A DNA stretch of 64,000 nt from M3007 sp046329435 (GCA_046329435.1 JAXLUR010000004.1:434001-498000); one strand, 5' to 3'; shown: positions 42,560-52,259, counted from the first letter of the stretch. The notes: a model not told the origin generated them from the sequence alone. Program-made: numbers and translations.

Positions 42560-43925
42560 CCACCGCATTCTGCTTTATTTTTCTGTTTCCTTCGTTTGCT
42601 TCATCGGCGTCAGCCTGTGGGTCATTTACACTGTATTCGAGGAATACCGTCGCGATGAGTTCCTGCAGCGGCTCGAAGATGAAGGGCAAATGGCCATTAC
42701 CCAATACGCCCGCCGCGACAGCAGCGACGGCAACTTTCATCTGGGACAGGACGTACTCAGTGAAAACTTTATGGACGACGCCGAAGACGAAAAACTGATC
42801 ATCTTCGACGAGCATAAAAACGTCATCTACAACAGCGCCCAAAGCGGCAAAATCAATTACCCGAAAGACATTTTGAACCAATTGGGCAAGGACAGGCCCG
42901 AAACCGAGCAAAATGAAAAAGGCGTTTCGCTAAAAGGGCTTTATCTCACCCGCGACGGGCACCAGTATTACATTATTGCAAAAGCGAGCGACACCATCGG
43001 GTTGCGCAAGCGCGAATACCTGAAAGACGTCCTGTTGCTCACCTTTTTGGCAGCACTCGTGATTATTGTCAGCTTGTCTTTTTACCTGTCGCGCCAGATT
43101 TCCGCCCCGCTGAAACAAATCACCCAGGATATTTCCAACATCGACATCGACACCCTGCACCAGAGCCTGAGGGTGCCGCGCGAAGGCGGGGAAATTCGCC
43201 TGCTGGCCCGAAAATTCAATGAGGTGCTGGGCCGCCTCGAACAGTCAGTACGGTTTCAGACCCATTTTATTCACCATGTTTCGCACGAGTTGAAAACCCC
43301 AATCGCCGTGCTCGTGTCAAACCTGGAGCAGGCCGAACAGTCGAACAGTATCCGTGAAATGCGGAACGCGCTCGCAGCGCAGAAGGGCGGTTTGCTTGAT
43401 CTGGCCGGCGTCATCGACGCATTGCTCGACATTTCGCGCAGCGAATCGGGGCAGCCCTTTCCTCTGAATGAACAGGTACGCATCGACGACATGATTTTTC
43501 AGATCACAGACGATCTGCAGCAGGTCTTTCCGCGCCTGCATTTTGAAATCATACTCGACAAAAACATTACCGACGAAAGGCAGTTGATCGTCCATTCCAA
43601 CCGGAACCTGCTGAAAACGGCTTTTCAAAACCTGTTAAAAAATGCCTGGTTGTACCACGACAGAAAGACGCCCGTGGTGGCGATCGCGCCCGTAGCCGGC
43701 GGCCTGTGCGTGTCGGTCACCAACGACGGCCCCACCTTGCCGGCGGAAGAGCGCGCGTTGTTGTTCCGGCATTTTTTCAGGGGCGCCAACAGCCGCGGGC
43801 ACAAGGGATTCGGCATCGGGCTGGTACTGGTGCAGCGCGTCACAGGTTTGCACGGCGGCACGGTTCGTTACGATATTACCGCCGAGGGAAGCAACCAGTT
43901 TGCCCTGACCCTGCCGCTCGCCTGA
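42549..43925 (+). CDS. Sensor histidine kinase of the metal-efflux locus
   Basis: The 458-aa product has a membrane helix at residues ~8-28, a periplasmic sensor domain (~29-155), a second helix (~160-180, VLLLTFLAALVIIVSLSFYL), a HAMP-like segment and a kinase core. The core has the acceptor His in FIHHVSHELKTPIAVLVSNL, an N box LLKTAFQNLLKNAWLY, the G-box region FRHFFRGANSRGHKGFGIGL and G2-like GLHGGTVRYD. It pairs with the OmpR-type regulator upstream, whose frame it overlaps. Metal sensing in the periplasm is inferred from context. Confidence 0.92.
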   Translation: MRLSHRILLYFSVSFVCFIGVSLWVIYTVFEEYRRDEFLQRLEDEGQMAITQYARRDSSDGNFHLGQDVLSENFMDDAEDEKLIIFDEHKNVIYNSAQSGKINYPKDILNQLGKDRPETEQNEKGVSLKGLYLTRDGHQYYIIAKASDTIGLRKREYLKDVLLLTFLAALVIIVSLSFYLSRQISAPLKQITQDISNIDIDTLHQSLRVPREGGEIRLLARKFNEVLGRLEQSVRFQTHFIHHVSHELKTPIAVLVSNLEQAEQSNSIREMRNALAAQKGGLLDLAGVIDALLDISRSESGQPFPLNEQVRIDDMIFQITDDLQQVFPRLHFEIILDKNITDERQLIVHSNRNLLKTAFQNLLKNAWLYHDRKTPVVAIAPVAGGLCVSVTNDGPTLPAEERALLFRHFFRGANSRGHKGFGIGLVLVQRVTGLHGGTVRYDITAEGSNQFALTLPLA

Positions 43926-44003
43926 ATGTTTAAAAAAACCTCTTTCAGGGCTTTTTTATCCGTATTAAGGTGTTCTTAAGCCCGATCAGGGCTCCTTTGC
44001 GGC

Positions 44004-45260
44004 ATGAAAAGTAAGTTTTTGCTCTTCCTGCCCCTGCTGTTTGCCGGCCTGCTTCGTGCCGGCGATACCCTCCAGATCAGCCTGGCTCAAGCCGACAGTA
44101 TGTTTCTTCGAAACAACTACCGCCTGTTGGCGGCAGCGCTCGACGTGAAAGCGCAAAGCGCCCAGATGATACAGGCGCGCCTGTACCCCAATCCGGAATT
44201 CAGCATCGATTTCAACGCCGTCGATCCGCAAAATGAACGCGTGTTCCATGTCGGCGAAAGCGGCGAAAAAGCGCTGGAAATCAATCAACTCATCCTGCTG
44301 GGCGGCAAAAGGCGCGCTCAAATCGACCTGGCCCGCAGCAATGTCGCCATCGCCGAACTGACGCTTGAAGACCTCGTCCGCGAGCTGCGTTTTCAATTGC
44401 ACAAGAGCTATTTCGCGCTCGACCGCCAGCGTTTTCTCATCGACCGCTACACCCGCCAGATGACCCTGCTGCAGTCGCTGATCGACGCCTACGATGAACA
44501 GTCGCAAAAAGGCAACGTCGCCCTGAAAGACCTGGCCCGCCTGAAATCCGAATACCTCGATCTGCTGAACACACGCGCACAGTTGTACCAGGAGCATTTT
44601 GCCGAACAAACTACGCTGCAAACCCTGTTGCGCACCAGTGCCTACATCCTGCCTGCGCCGCTCAGCCTGTCGTACGAGCGCTATACGCAACAAAATTTTC
44701 AGGATTCCACCCTGCTGAATCTGGCCCTGGCCGGGCGCCCCGATATTCTTCTGGCCCGGCAAAACGAGACGCTGGCCGCACAAAATACACGTTACCAGCA
44801 AAGCCTGGCCCGCCCCGACCTGACGCTCAGCGCTTCCTACGACCAGCGCGGCGGCGCATTCAATCACCAGATCAATCTCGGTGCTTCTCTCCCCTTGCCT
44901 TTGTGGAACCGCAACCAGGGGAATATCCAGACGGCAAAAATCGGTGAATCGATTGCCCGGAATAACAGCGATGCCCTGCTGAACAATATCAGTGTCGAGA
45001 TCGCCAACGCCAACCGAGCCTACCAGCAAACGCTCGCCGAATACAATACCATGCTGCGCACTTTCGACCAGGATTACGAAGTCGTGCTGAAAGGCATGAG
45101 CGACAATTTCCGGCGCGGCAACATCAACCTCATCGAGTTCCTCGACTTCTTCCAGGCCTACAACGACGCCCTGGATACCGTATCGGGCGCCCGTCAGCAA
45201 CTGGCTACCGCCGGGGAAACGCTTAATTACCTGACTGCAAAAGAATTGTTCCAAAAATGA
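44004..45260 (+). CDS. czcC: TolC/CzcC-family outer-membrane efflux protein
   Basis: The 418-aa product has a signal peptide (MKSKFLLFLPLLFAGLLRAG) and the two TolC repeats: YPNPEFSIDFNAVDPQNERV, with EINQLILLGGKRRAQIDLAR and the long helices around residues ~120-200, then RPDLTLSASYDQRGGAFNHQ and PLPLWNRNQGNIQTAKIGES in the second half. It forms the outer-membrane trimer channel of a tripartite efflux pump with the overlapping CzcB- and CzcA-like genes. Its stop codon overlaps the next ATG by 4 bp. Name assigned by family and context. Confidence 0.88.
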   Translation: MKSKFLLFLPLLFAGLLRAGDTLQISLAQADSMFLRNNYRLLAAALDVKAQSAQMIQARLYPNPEFSIDFNAVDPQNERVFHVGESGEKALEINQLILLGGKRRAQIDLARSNVAIAELTLEDLVRELRFQLHKSYFALDRQRFLIDRYTRQMTLLQSLIDAYDEQSQKGNVALKDLARLKSEYLDLLNTRAQLYQEHFAEQTTLQTLLRTSAYILPAPLSLSYERYTQQNFQDSTLLNLALAGRPDILLARQNETLAAQNTRYQQSLARPDLTLSASYDQRGGAFNHQINLGASLPLPLWNRNQGNIQTAKIGESIARNNSDALLNNISVEIANANRAYQQTLAEYNTMLRTFDQDYEVVLKGMSDNFRRGNINLIEFLDFFQAYNDALDTVSGARQQLATAGETLNYLTAKELFQK

Positions 45261-46354
45261 AAAATCTCTCCCTTGTCCTACCCGGCCTCTTTTTGCTTTT
45301 ACTGCTCACCGCTTCCTGCAACAAGGAAAAAACGGATACAGAAGCCGAACAAGCCTTCTCTTTCACCATGAGCGACACCATGATGGCGCGTTGCCCGCTC
45401 TATGAAGCCAAAAATGAACAAGTGGTGACCGAACTCCGCCTCTTCGGGAAAATCGCGGCCGACAACAACAAGATAGCCCAGGTGTACCCGATCGTGGGCG
45501 GCAACGTAGTCAGAATCAATGTCGAACTGGGCGATTACGTGCAACGCGGCCAGCTGCTGGCGGTCGTGCGAAGCGGCGAAGTAGCCGGCTTCCAGAAAGA
45601 AAAACTGGATGCCATGAACGACCTGGCAACCGCCGAAAAAAACCTCCAGGTAGCCCGCGACATGTTTGCCGGCAAACTCCTGCCCGAAAAAGAAGTCAGC
45701 TCCGCAGAACGCGAAGTGGAAAAAGCCCGGGCCGAGCTCGATCGCGTCAACGAACTGTACGAGATATACAGCCTTAAACAAGGCTCCATTTACAACATCA
45801 CGGCGCCCATGAGCGGCTTTATCGTCGCCAAAGACATCAACCAGAACGAACAACTCCGCTCCGACCGCACTGAACCGATTTTCACCATCGCGGAGATCAA
45901 CGAAGTATGGGCCCTGGCCAATGTAAATGAAAGCGACATACCGAAAATAAAACTGGACTGCCCCGCGGAGGTGCGCACCCTCAGCTTCCCCGACCAGGTG
46001 TATCAGGGCAAGGTCGATAAGGTGTTCAACGCCATCGACCCCGACACCAAGGCCATGAAAGCGCGCGTGTGCATTCCCAATCCCGATTTCAAACTGAAAC
46101 CCGAAATGAACGCCACCATCAACCTGCGCTATCCCGAAAATCGCCAGCTCGTGGCCATTCCTTCTTCCGCCCTCATTTTTGACAAGGGGAAAAACTGGGT
46201 GATGGTATTCCGAAACCGCAACGACATTGAAACGCGGCAGGTAAAAACCTGGAGCCAGCTCGGCGACAAGACCTTCCTCGAAAGCGGTTTGCAGCCCGGA
46301 GAAAAAATCATTGCCAAAAACGGCCTGCTGATTTATGACGCCCTGAACGATTAA
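45257..46354 (+). CDS. czcB: CzcB-family periplasmic adaptor (membrane fusion protein)
   Basis: The 365-aa product has a lipoprotein signal (lipobox LLTASC) and the adaptor order: barrel-sandwich halves (AQVYPIVGGNVVRINVELGD and YNITAPMSGFIVAKDINQNE) around an alpha hairpin (~115-175), then a beta-barrel (EVWALANVNESDIPKIKLDC) and a membrane-proximal domain ending LQPGEKIIAKNGLLIYDALN. It joins the RND pump to the outer-membrane channel. The Cys lipid anchor fits an inner-membrane adaptor. It has no His-rich N-terminal metal-binding region of the classic CzcB type. Confidence 0.88.
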   Translation: MKNLSLVLPGLFLLLLLTASCNKEKTDTEAEQAFSFTMSDTMMARCPLYEAKNEQVVTELRLFGKIAADNNKIAQVYPIVGGNVVRINVELGDYVQRGQLLAVVRSGEVAGFQKEKLDAMNDLATAEKNLQVARDMFAGKLLPEKEVSSAEREVEKARAELDRVNELYEIYSLKQGSIYNITAPMSGFIVAKDINQNEQLRSDRTEPIFTIAEINEVWALANVNESDIPKIKLDCPAEVRTLSFPDQVYQGKVDKVFNAIDPDTKAMKARVCIPNPDFKLKPEMNATINLRYPENRQLVAIPSSALIFDKGKNWVMVFRNRNDIETRQVKTWSQLGDKTFLESGLQPGEKIIAKNGLLIYDALND

Positions 46355-46359
46355 CAGCC

Positions 46360-49300
46360 ATGCTTAAATTCATCAAAAACATCATCGGTTTTTCTCTGAA
46401 AAACAAATTCTTCACCTTCTTTTGGGTGATAGCGCTGGTCATCGCAGGCGTGACGAGCTACCTGAACATTCCCATCGAGGCTTTCCCCGACGTCACCAAT
46501 ACGCAAATCATCATCGTCAGTCAATGGGAAGGGCGCAGCGCCGAAGAGGTGGAGCGTTTCGTCAGCACCCCCATCGAAATCGCCATGAATCCTGTACAGC
46601 GCAAAACCAGCGTGCGCAGCATTACAATGTTCGGGCTGTCGGTCATCAAAATCATTTTCGACGACGACGTCGATGACGCCTTCGCGCGCCAGCAGGTCAA
46701 CAACCAACTGCGCAACGTGAGCCTGCCCGACAATGTGGAGCCCGACGTGCAACCGCCTTACGGCCCGACGGGCGAAATTTTCCGATACGTATTGCGCAGC
46801 CCCGACCGCGATTCCCGCGACCTGCTGACCATCCAGAACTGGGTGATCGACCGTCAGCTGCGCGCCGTACCAGGCGTAGCCGACGTGGTGGCTTTCGGCG
46901 GTCAGGAAAAAATCTACGAGATCGCCGTAAATCCCATCCAGGCGCAGCAATACAACATGACGCCGCTGGAGATTTTCGATGCCGTGGGCAAAGCCAACCT
47001 CAACGTGGGCGGCGATGTGATCGAGAAAAACGGCCAGGCCTACGTGGTAAGGGGGATCGGCCTGCTGGGCTCCGTCGGCGAGATCGAGAACACCATCGTC
47101 GATAATTTCAATGGCAACCCTGTTTTGGTCAAAAACGTGGCCGAAGTGCGCGAAAGCAGCGCGCCGAGGGTAGGCCAGGCTGGCCTCAACGACAACGACG
47201 ACGTGGTGGAAGGCATCGTCGTGATGCGAAAAGGCGAAAACCCCAGCGAGGTGCTCACCCGGTTGAAAGCCAAAATCGGCGAGTTGAACGCCAGGGGCCT
47301 CCCCTCCGACGTGAAGATGGAAACCTTCTACGACCGCGACAATCTCATGCACTATTGCACGGAAACCGTGTTGCACAACCTGGTCGAAGGCATCGTGTTG
47401 GTCACCGTCATTGTATTCCTGTTCATGGCGGACTGGCGAACGACGCTGATCGTCTCCCTGGTCATCCCGCTGGCGCTGCTGTTTGCCTTTTTCTGCCTCA
47501 GGCTGAAAGGCATGAGCGCCAACCTCTTGTCGCTCGGCGCTGTCGATTTCGGGATCATCATCGACGGCGCGGTGGTGATGGTGGAAGGGCTTTTTGTCGC
47601 GCTCGACCACCGCGCGCACCAGGCCGGCATGGAGAAATTCAACCGCCTGGCCAAGCTGGGCCTGATTCGAAAAACCGGTACCGAGATGGGCAAAGCCGTG
47701 TTTTTTTCAAAACTCATCATCATCTCCGCACTGTTGCCCATCTTTTCTTTTCAAAAAGTGGAGGGCAAAATGTTCTCGCCGCTGGCCTACACCCTGGGGT
47801 TCGCGCTGCTGGGCGCCCTGTTGTTTACCCTGACGCTCGTGCCCGTCCTGACCTCCATCCTGCTACGCAGGAATGTGCGGGAGAGACACAATCCGGTGGT
47901 CAACTTTTTTAACAGGATTGTGGAAGCGGGTTTTAATGTGCTCTTTGCGCACAAAAGACTGAGTCTTGGCGTCGCAACAGGCATCCTTTGCCTGACGCTC
48001 TTCTCTACCCGCTGGCTCGGCACCGAATTTTTACCCGCGCTCAACGAAGGCGCATTGTGGGTGGAAGCCAAACTCCCCATGAGCACTACCCTGCCCGAAA
48101 CGGTAAAAACCACCGCCGAACTGCGCAAGGCGCTGATGGAATTTCCGGAAGTCAATGGCGTGCTTTCGCAGGCAGGCCGCTCCAACGACGGCACCGACCC
48201 CAGCGGGTTCTACTACGTTCAGATGCAGGTCAATCTCAAACCCAAGAAAGAATGGAAACGCAGCATGAGCGATCTGGTGGAAGCCATGGACCAGCGTTTG
48301 AAAAATTTCCAGGGAATCAATTTTAATTACTCCCAGCCCATTATCGACAATGTGCAGGAGGCCGTAGCCGGCATGAATGCCAACAACGCCGTCAAGATCA
48401 TCGGGCCCGACCTCGACATGCTCGATTCGCTGGCTGACGTGGTGCTGGGCAAAATACAGAACGTGCCCGGGGTGAAAGACATCGGCATCCTGCGCAACCT
48501 GGGCCAGCCGGAAATGAGCGTCGTGCTCGACGAAGAAAAAATGGCCATCTACGGCGTCACCAAGGCCGATGCCCTTTCCGTGATCGAAATGGCCATCGGT
48601 GGCAAAACCGCCACGGTCAAATACGAAGGCGAACGCAAATTCGACCTGCGCATCCGCTTCGACAAGGCGTACCGCAAAGACGAAGAAGACCTGCTGCGGC
48701 TGTTTATCCCGACCATCAAAGGAGGACGTATTCCGCTCAAGGAGATCGCCGAAATCAGGACCGAAACCGGCCCCGCATTCATTTACCGCGACAATACCAA
48801 ACGTTTTATCGGGGTAAAATTCACCGTCCGCGACCGCGACCTGGGCAGCACCATTGCCGAAGCGCAGGAAAAAGTAAATACCATCCGGCTGCCCGAAGGA
48901 TACAACATCACCTGGGCCGGGGAATTTGAAAATCAGGTGCGCGCCACCAGACGGCTGGCACAGGTGGTCCCTGTCAGCCTGGGACTGATTTTCGTGTTGC
49001 TGTTTATCATGTTCGGCGATGCCAAGGATGCCGGCTATGTGTTGGTCAATGTGCCCTTCGCGCTCGTCGGCGGCATCCTGGCATTGCACCTCACCGGGAT
49101 CAATTTCGGCATATCGGCCGGCGTCGGGTTCATCGCCCTGTTCGGCATCTGCATCCAGAACGGCGTCATTCTGATCGGCGAATTCCACAAGCAGGGTTTG
49201 TTGTTTGAAGACATCAGTCAGGCCGTCCGAGAGGCTGTCAGGCAGCGAACGCGCCCCGTCATCATGACGGCGCTCATGGCCGCCATCGGTTTGCTGCCGG

Positions 49301-49446
49301 CCGCACTGAGCACTGGTATCGGGTCGGAAAGCCAAAAACCGCTGGCCGTCGTGATCATCGGCGGCCTCGTGACGGCAACGGTTTTCACCCTGCTTATTTT
49401 CCCGATTGTGTACTTCAGGGCCATGCGCCACCGTTTCGGCAACTGA
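46360..49446 (+). CDS. czcA: CzcA-type heavy-metal efflux RND transporter
   Basis: The 1028-aa product has the RND topology: helix 1 at ~10-30, two large periplasmic loops (~35-335 and ~560-865) and two six-helix bundles. Helix 4 contains DFGIIIDGAVVMVEG, the divalent-cation (HME) proton-relay motif with two key Asp residues and a Glu. This places it in the Zn/Co/Ni/Cd group, not the Cu/Ag (CusA) group with its AIGAMVDAA-type motif. The last residue of the motif is Gly rather than the usual Asn. It is the pump of the czcCBA locus and the gene that most directly gives metal resistance. Confidence 0.93.
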   Translation: MLKFIKNIIGFSLKNKFFTFFWVIALVIAGVTSYLNIPIEAFPDVTNTQIIIVSQWEGRSAEEVERFVSTPIEIAMNPVQRKTSVRSITMFGLSVIKIIFDDDVDDAFARQQVNNQLRNVSLPDNVEPDVQPPYGPTGEIFRYVLRSPDRDSRDLLTIQNWVIDRQLRAVPGVADVVAFGGQEKIYEIAVNPIQAQQYNMTPLEIFDAVGKANLNVGGDVIEKNGQAYVVRGIGLLGSVGEIENTIVDNFNGNPVLVKNVAEVRESSAPRVGQAGLNDNDDVVEGIVVMRKGENPSEVLTRLKAKIGELNARGLPSDVKMETFYDRDNLMHYCTETVLHNLVEGIVLVTVIVFLFMADWRTTLIVSLVIPLALLFAFFCLRLKGMSANLLSLGAVDFGIIIDGAVVMVEGLFVALDHRAHQAGMEKFNRLAKLGLIRKTGTEMGKAVFFSKLIIISALLPIFSFQKVEGKMFSPLAYTLGFALLGALLFTLTLVPVLTSILLRRNVRERHNPVVNFFNRIVEAGFNVLFAHKRLSLGVATGILCLTLFSTRWLGTEFLPALNEGALWVEAKLPMSTTLPETVKTTAELRKALMEFPEVNGVLSQAGRSNDGTDPSGFYYVQMQVNLKPKKEWKRSMSDLVEAMDQRLKNFQGINFNYSQPIIDNVQEAVAGMNANNAVKIIGPDLDMLDSLADVVLGKIQNVPGVKDIGILRNLGQPEMSVVLDEEKMAIYGVTKADALSVIEMAIGGKTATVKYEGERKFDLRIRFDKAYRKDEEDLLRLFIPTIKGGRIPLKEIAEIRTETGPAFIYRDNTKRFIGVKFTVRDRDLGSTIAEAQEKVNTIRLPEGYNITWAGEFENQVRATRRLAQVVPVSLGLIFVLLFIMFGDAKDAGYVLVNVPFALVGGILALHLTGINFGISAGVGFIALFGICIQNGVILIGEFHKQGLLFEDISQAVREAVRQRTRPVIMTALMAAIGLLPAALSTGIGSESQKPLAVVIIGGLVTATVFTLLIFPIVYFRAMRHRFGN

Positions 49447-49463
49447 CACTGCATTTTGGCATG

Positions 49464-49612
49464 GCGAACCCTTGGCGGTTCGCTCCGATCTTGCAGATTG
49501 TGGTTGTCAACAGCATGGCGCCGCGATGCGGCAGCCGGGTTTTGTGCATCACCTCGGGAGTCTTGGCAAATGAAATCCCGGGCGCCGAACCTGTCCTGTG
49601 CCGCATCGCGGC
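49464..49612. repeat. Intergenic inverted repeats downstream of czcA
   Basis: GCGAACC-CTTGGC-GGTTCGC (49464-49483) forms a short hairpin. A 14-bp arm GCCGCGATGCGGCA (49520-49533) is reverse-complemented at 49599-49612. No gene is present between 49447 and 49711. This looks like a dispersed palindromic repeat; there is no T-run, so it is a poor terminator. Confidence 0.6.
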
Positions 49613-49711
49613 ATCGCCCATAAATCGATCCAAAAAACCTGGAATAATTCGCCCTGCAATGGATATTTTTCAGGCTGTTTCCGACCCATCCACACACGTC
49701 ATTTTTCTCCC

Positions 49712-51100
49712 ATGCCACGCATCGCCCTACCGTTTTTCCTGCTGATCGCAACCATCCATGCTGCGGCTGCCCGACCGGCGCCAGCCCTCGCGCTCGGCGG
49801 CGCCATCGCGAATATTCCGCTGAACGGCCCGCGACGGCTCGCCCTCGAAGCCTGGGTGATGGACCAATGGCAACAGGTGCAAATCATTCCGGTAGATGCC
49901 GACAACGCTTTTTCCGCCACGCTCGACGCCGTACACCCCGGGCAGTTCCGGCTGCGCGTATTCGGTCAGGCAAAAATCTGGTGTGATTTCGTCGTTGCCG
50001 ACTCTGCTATGGCGGATAACACGCTGCGCTTCAAACTGGATTACAGGGATATGAACGGGCAAGCGGCCCGCCTGCCCGAATCGCCGGTCAATACCCTTTA
50101 CGCCGCCCTGACGGATGCCCGGGACAGGCTCAATCAGCTGCGCGACAGCAGCGCTACAATGGCACAGGCCGATGAGGCCCTGACCGCGCTCAACCGCCTT
50201 TGCCTCGAAACGGCGGCCCGCTACCCACGAACCCTGATCGCCGACATTGCACTGTTGCTCTTTCAGCCCGCTGCCGCCGATTACATCAGTTCCCCCGAAG
50301 TAAAAAAAATGACAGCCAATGAGTTCGCCAGGGCCTACGACCTGGATAAAATACCGTTTCATCACGATAACATCCTCTATCACAATGCTTTTCTGAAAGC
50401 GTTGAACCGGTATTACAATTATTTCAGCCGCGACGACGCGGGAAGCCAGGCTTACATCGAGGGCATCATGTCGCGCCGAAACGGTAGCGATGCCGTGGAC
50501 GGCTTCCTGTTCAGGTTCCTGCTCGACCGCATGATGGATGCCAAGCAGGAAGGCGGCCTGAATTACCTGTTGAACTGGTACACGCCCGATTGCTCCGACG
50601 AAAATCCGTTGCCCGACTACACCCGGAACCTGCTGGTTGCCCTGAAAGTCTGCGCGCCGGGCAATACCGTGCCGGACCTCGCCTTGCCCGGTATGGACGA
50701 AAAAAACGTGGCCCTGAGCCAAATCTGCCCCCGATACAACATAACGCTGTTGCTGTTCTGGCGCAGCACCTGTTCGCATTGCCGCGAGTTCGAGCCCGAG
50801 TTGGCCCGCATCTATGCCAAATACCATCCGTTGGGGGTGGAAGTGTTTGCCTTGTCGAACGACAAGTCGAAAGAAGACTGGCAGGCGTTTTTACAACAAA
50901 ACCCCAGCCCCTGGATCAACGTATTTATTCCGCAGGAACAGCGCGCCGAAATCGCCAGACAGTTTCCGGCGCCCAGCACCCCTACCCTTATCGCGGTTGA
51001 CAGCCGGCGCAGGGTCGTCAGCCGCCTCATCAGCCGGAGCGCGCTGGAAAGTTTTCTCGATTCGGCCCTGCAAAAACAACAGGAACACAAAGGCCGGTAA
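49712..51100 (+). CDS. Secreted thioredoxin-like (TlpA-type) protein with DUF4369-like N-terminus
   Basis: The ATG at 49712 gives a 462-aa product with signal peptide MPRIALPFFLLIATIHAAAA. Residues ~30-150 form a beta-rich region (LNGPRRLALEAWVMDQWQQV, PGQFRLRVFGQA) similar in position to DUF4369; residues ~155-320 are helical; the C-terminal ~135 residues are thioredoxin-like, with the redox pair Cys354/Cys357 in WRSTCSHCREFEPELARIYA and the cis-Pro loop PAPSTPTLIAVD. It is probably a periplasmic disulphide reductase or a peroxiredoxin-like envelope protein. An upstream extension of the frame to 49598 is rejected because it would bury the signal peptide. Confidence 0.8.
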   Translation: MPRIALPFFLLIATIHAAAARPAPALALGGAIANIPLNGPRRLALEAWVMDQWQQVQIIPVDADNAFSATLDAVHPGQFRLRVFGQAKIWCDFVVADSAMADNTLRFKLDYRDMNGQAARLPESPVNTLYAALTDARDRLNQLRDSSATMAQADEALTALNRLCLETAARYPRTLIADIALLLFQPAAADYISSPEVKKMTANEFARAYDLDKIPFHHDNILYHNAFLKALNRYYNYFSRDDAGSQAYIEGIMSRRNGSDAVDGFLFRFLLDRMMDAKQEGGLNYLLNWYTPDCSDENPLPDYTRNLLVALKVCAPGNTVPDLALPGMDEKNVALSQICPRYNITLLLFWRSTCSHCREFEPELARIYAKYHPLGVEVFALSNDKSKEDWQAFLQQNPSPWINVFIPQEQRAEIARQFPAPSTPTLIAVDSRRRVVSRLISRSALESFLDSALQKQQEHKGR

Positions 51101-51214
51101 GGCCATCGGCCGGGTCAGCGTGGCGTCGTTTATTATTTTTTCAACATCGTTTTCCGGTTTGTCTATCGACTTTTCCGCATTTTCTGTCGGGAAAAGTCAA
51201 GTTTTGTATGCAAC

Positions 51215-51234
51215 ATTTAGACATTTGCCTAAAT
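51215..51234 (+). promoter_or_regulatory. Probable ArsR-family operator
   Basis: ATTTAG-ACATTTGC-CTAAAT is a perfect 6-bp inverted repeat with an 8-nt centre, 15 bp before the start of the arsR-family gene, and is typical of ArsR/SdpR autorepressor sites. Confidence 0.7.
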
Positions 51235-51249
51235 ACTGAATTAAAGGTC

Positions 51250-51507
51250 ATGAATTTACTTTTTAAAGCCCTGAACGACCCGACCCGGCGCACCATCCTG
51301 GAGATGTTGCGCGGCGGCGACCTGACGGCCGGCGAGATTGCCGATCGTTTCGACATGACCAAACCCAGTATTTCGCACCACCTCGACCTGCTTCGCCAGG
51401 CCGATCTGGTGAGCAGTTACCGGCGCGGACAGTTTATTTATTACGCTTTGAATATGAGCGTACTGGATGAGATCATCGCCTGGCTTTCACAGTTTAAAAA
51501 ATCCTGA
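51250..51507 (+). CDS. ArsR/SmtB-family repressor (SdpR-like)
   Basis: The 85-aa winged-helix protein starts at the ATG at 51250 (MNLLFKALNDPTRRTILEML), the usual start of SdpR-type repressors; an upstream frame to 51208 would run over the operator. The recognition helix region is LTAGEIADRFDMTKPSISHH, then LDLLRQADLVSSYRRGQFIY. No metal-binding Cys is present, so metal sensing is unlikely. By analogy with B. subtilis sdpR-sdpI it represses its own operon and is titrated by the membrane protein encoded 3 bp downstream. Confidence 0.9.
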   Translation: MNLLFKALNDPTRRTILEMLRGGDLTAGEIADRFDMTKPSISHHLDLLRQADLVSSYRRGQFIYYALNMSVLDEIIAWLSQFKKS

Positions 51508-51510
51508 CTT

Positions 51511-52164
51511 ATGAAAAAGAATCCTGCACTTGAAATCCTGATCTGGGCCATCGCGGCCATTCCTTTTGTTTACCTGGCAGTGATCTGGGGGCAATTGCCG
51601 CCCGAGGTGCCGACCCACTTCAACGCGGCAGGGGAGCCCGACGATTACTCTTCCAAAGGCAGTCTTTTCGTGATCATGGCCTTTGTCACGCTGCCGACCA
51701 ATGTACTGATCCAGTTTTTGCCGACCCTGGACCCCAAGCAGAATTTTGACAAATTCCCCGACGCATTTCAGCGCCTCCGACTGGTGATCGCCCTCGGGCT
51801 GGCGGCGATTTGTTGCGTCATTGTCTATTCGGCCACCCACACGGGTGCGAATCCCGTCCGCATCCTTGCGATTGTCATGGGCGGCTTGTTTGCCGGCATA
51901 GGCAACTACATGGGCGTCCTCAAACCCAATTATTTTGTAGGCATCCGCACGCCCTGGACGCTCGAAAGCCCCACGGTATGGCGCAAAACCCATCAAATGG
52001 GCGCCCGCCTGTTTTTCATAGCCGGAATCGCCACGATCCTGATGGCCCTGATTTTCCCCGTCCAGGCGCTGGTCTGGGCCATCGCCCTGCCCATTCTGGT
52101 GGTTTGTCTGGCCACGGTGTTCTACTCCTGGCGGGTATATCAGCAGGAAAAAAAGGCCTCTTGA
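51511..52164 (+). CDS. SdpI-family membrane protein with DUF1648 domain
   Basis: The 217-aa product has six membrane segments. The N-terminal half is DUF1648 (LAVIWGQLPPEVPTHFNAAG, then a helix pair), the C-terminal half the SdpI/YhfL domain (GNYMGVLKPNYFVGIRTPWT, LESPTVWRKTHQMGARLFFI). In B. subtilis SdpI protects against the SdpC toxin and sequesters the repressor SdpR. Here only the repressor and the immunity-like protein are present, with no toxin gene. Translation follows 3 bp after the arsR-family gene, so they form one operon. Confidence 0.88.
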   Translation: MKKNPALEILIWAIAAIPFVYLAVIWGQLPPEVPTHFNAAGEPDDYSSKGSLFVIMAFVTLPTNVLIQFLPTLDPKQNFDKFPDAFQRLRLVIALGLAAICCVIVYSATHTGANPVRILAIVMGGLFAGIGNYMGVLKPNYFVGIRTPWTLESPTVWRKTHQMGARLFFIAGIATILMALIFPVQALVWAIALPILVVCLATVFYSWRVYQQEKKAS

Positions 52165-52212
52165 CGCACTGCGCTACATTTCCGGACGAGGATTGAGGAA
52201 ACCTTTGCAACT

Positions 52213-52256
52213 TTGTCAGCCGCAACGGCCTGTGCCTGGCGGCTGACAATTTTTTT
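52213..52256 (+). terminator. Rho-independent terminator after the sdpR-sdpI-like operon
   Basis: An 11-bp perfect stem TTGTCAGCCGC / GCGGCTGACAA (52213-52223, 52239-52249) is followed by seven T. It ends 3 bp before the probable start of the next gene. Confidence 0.85.
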
Positions 52257-52259
52257 CCG

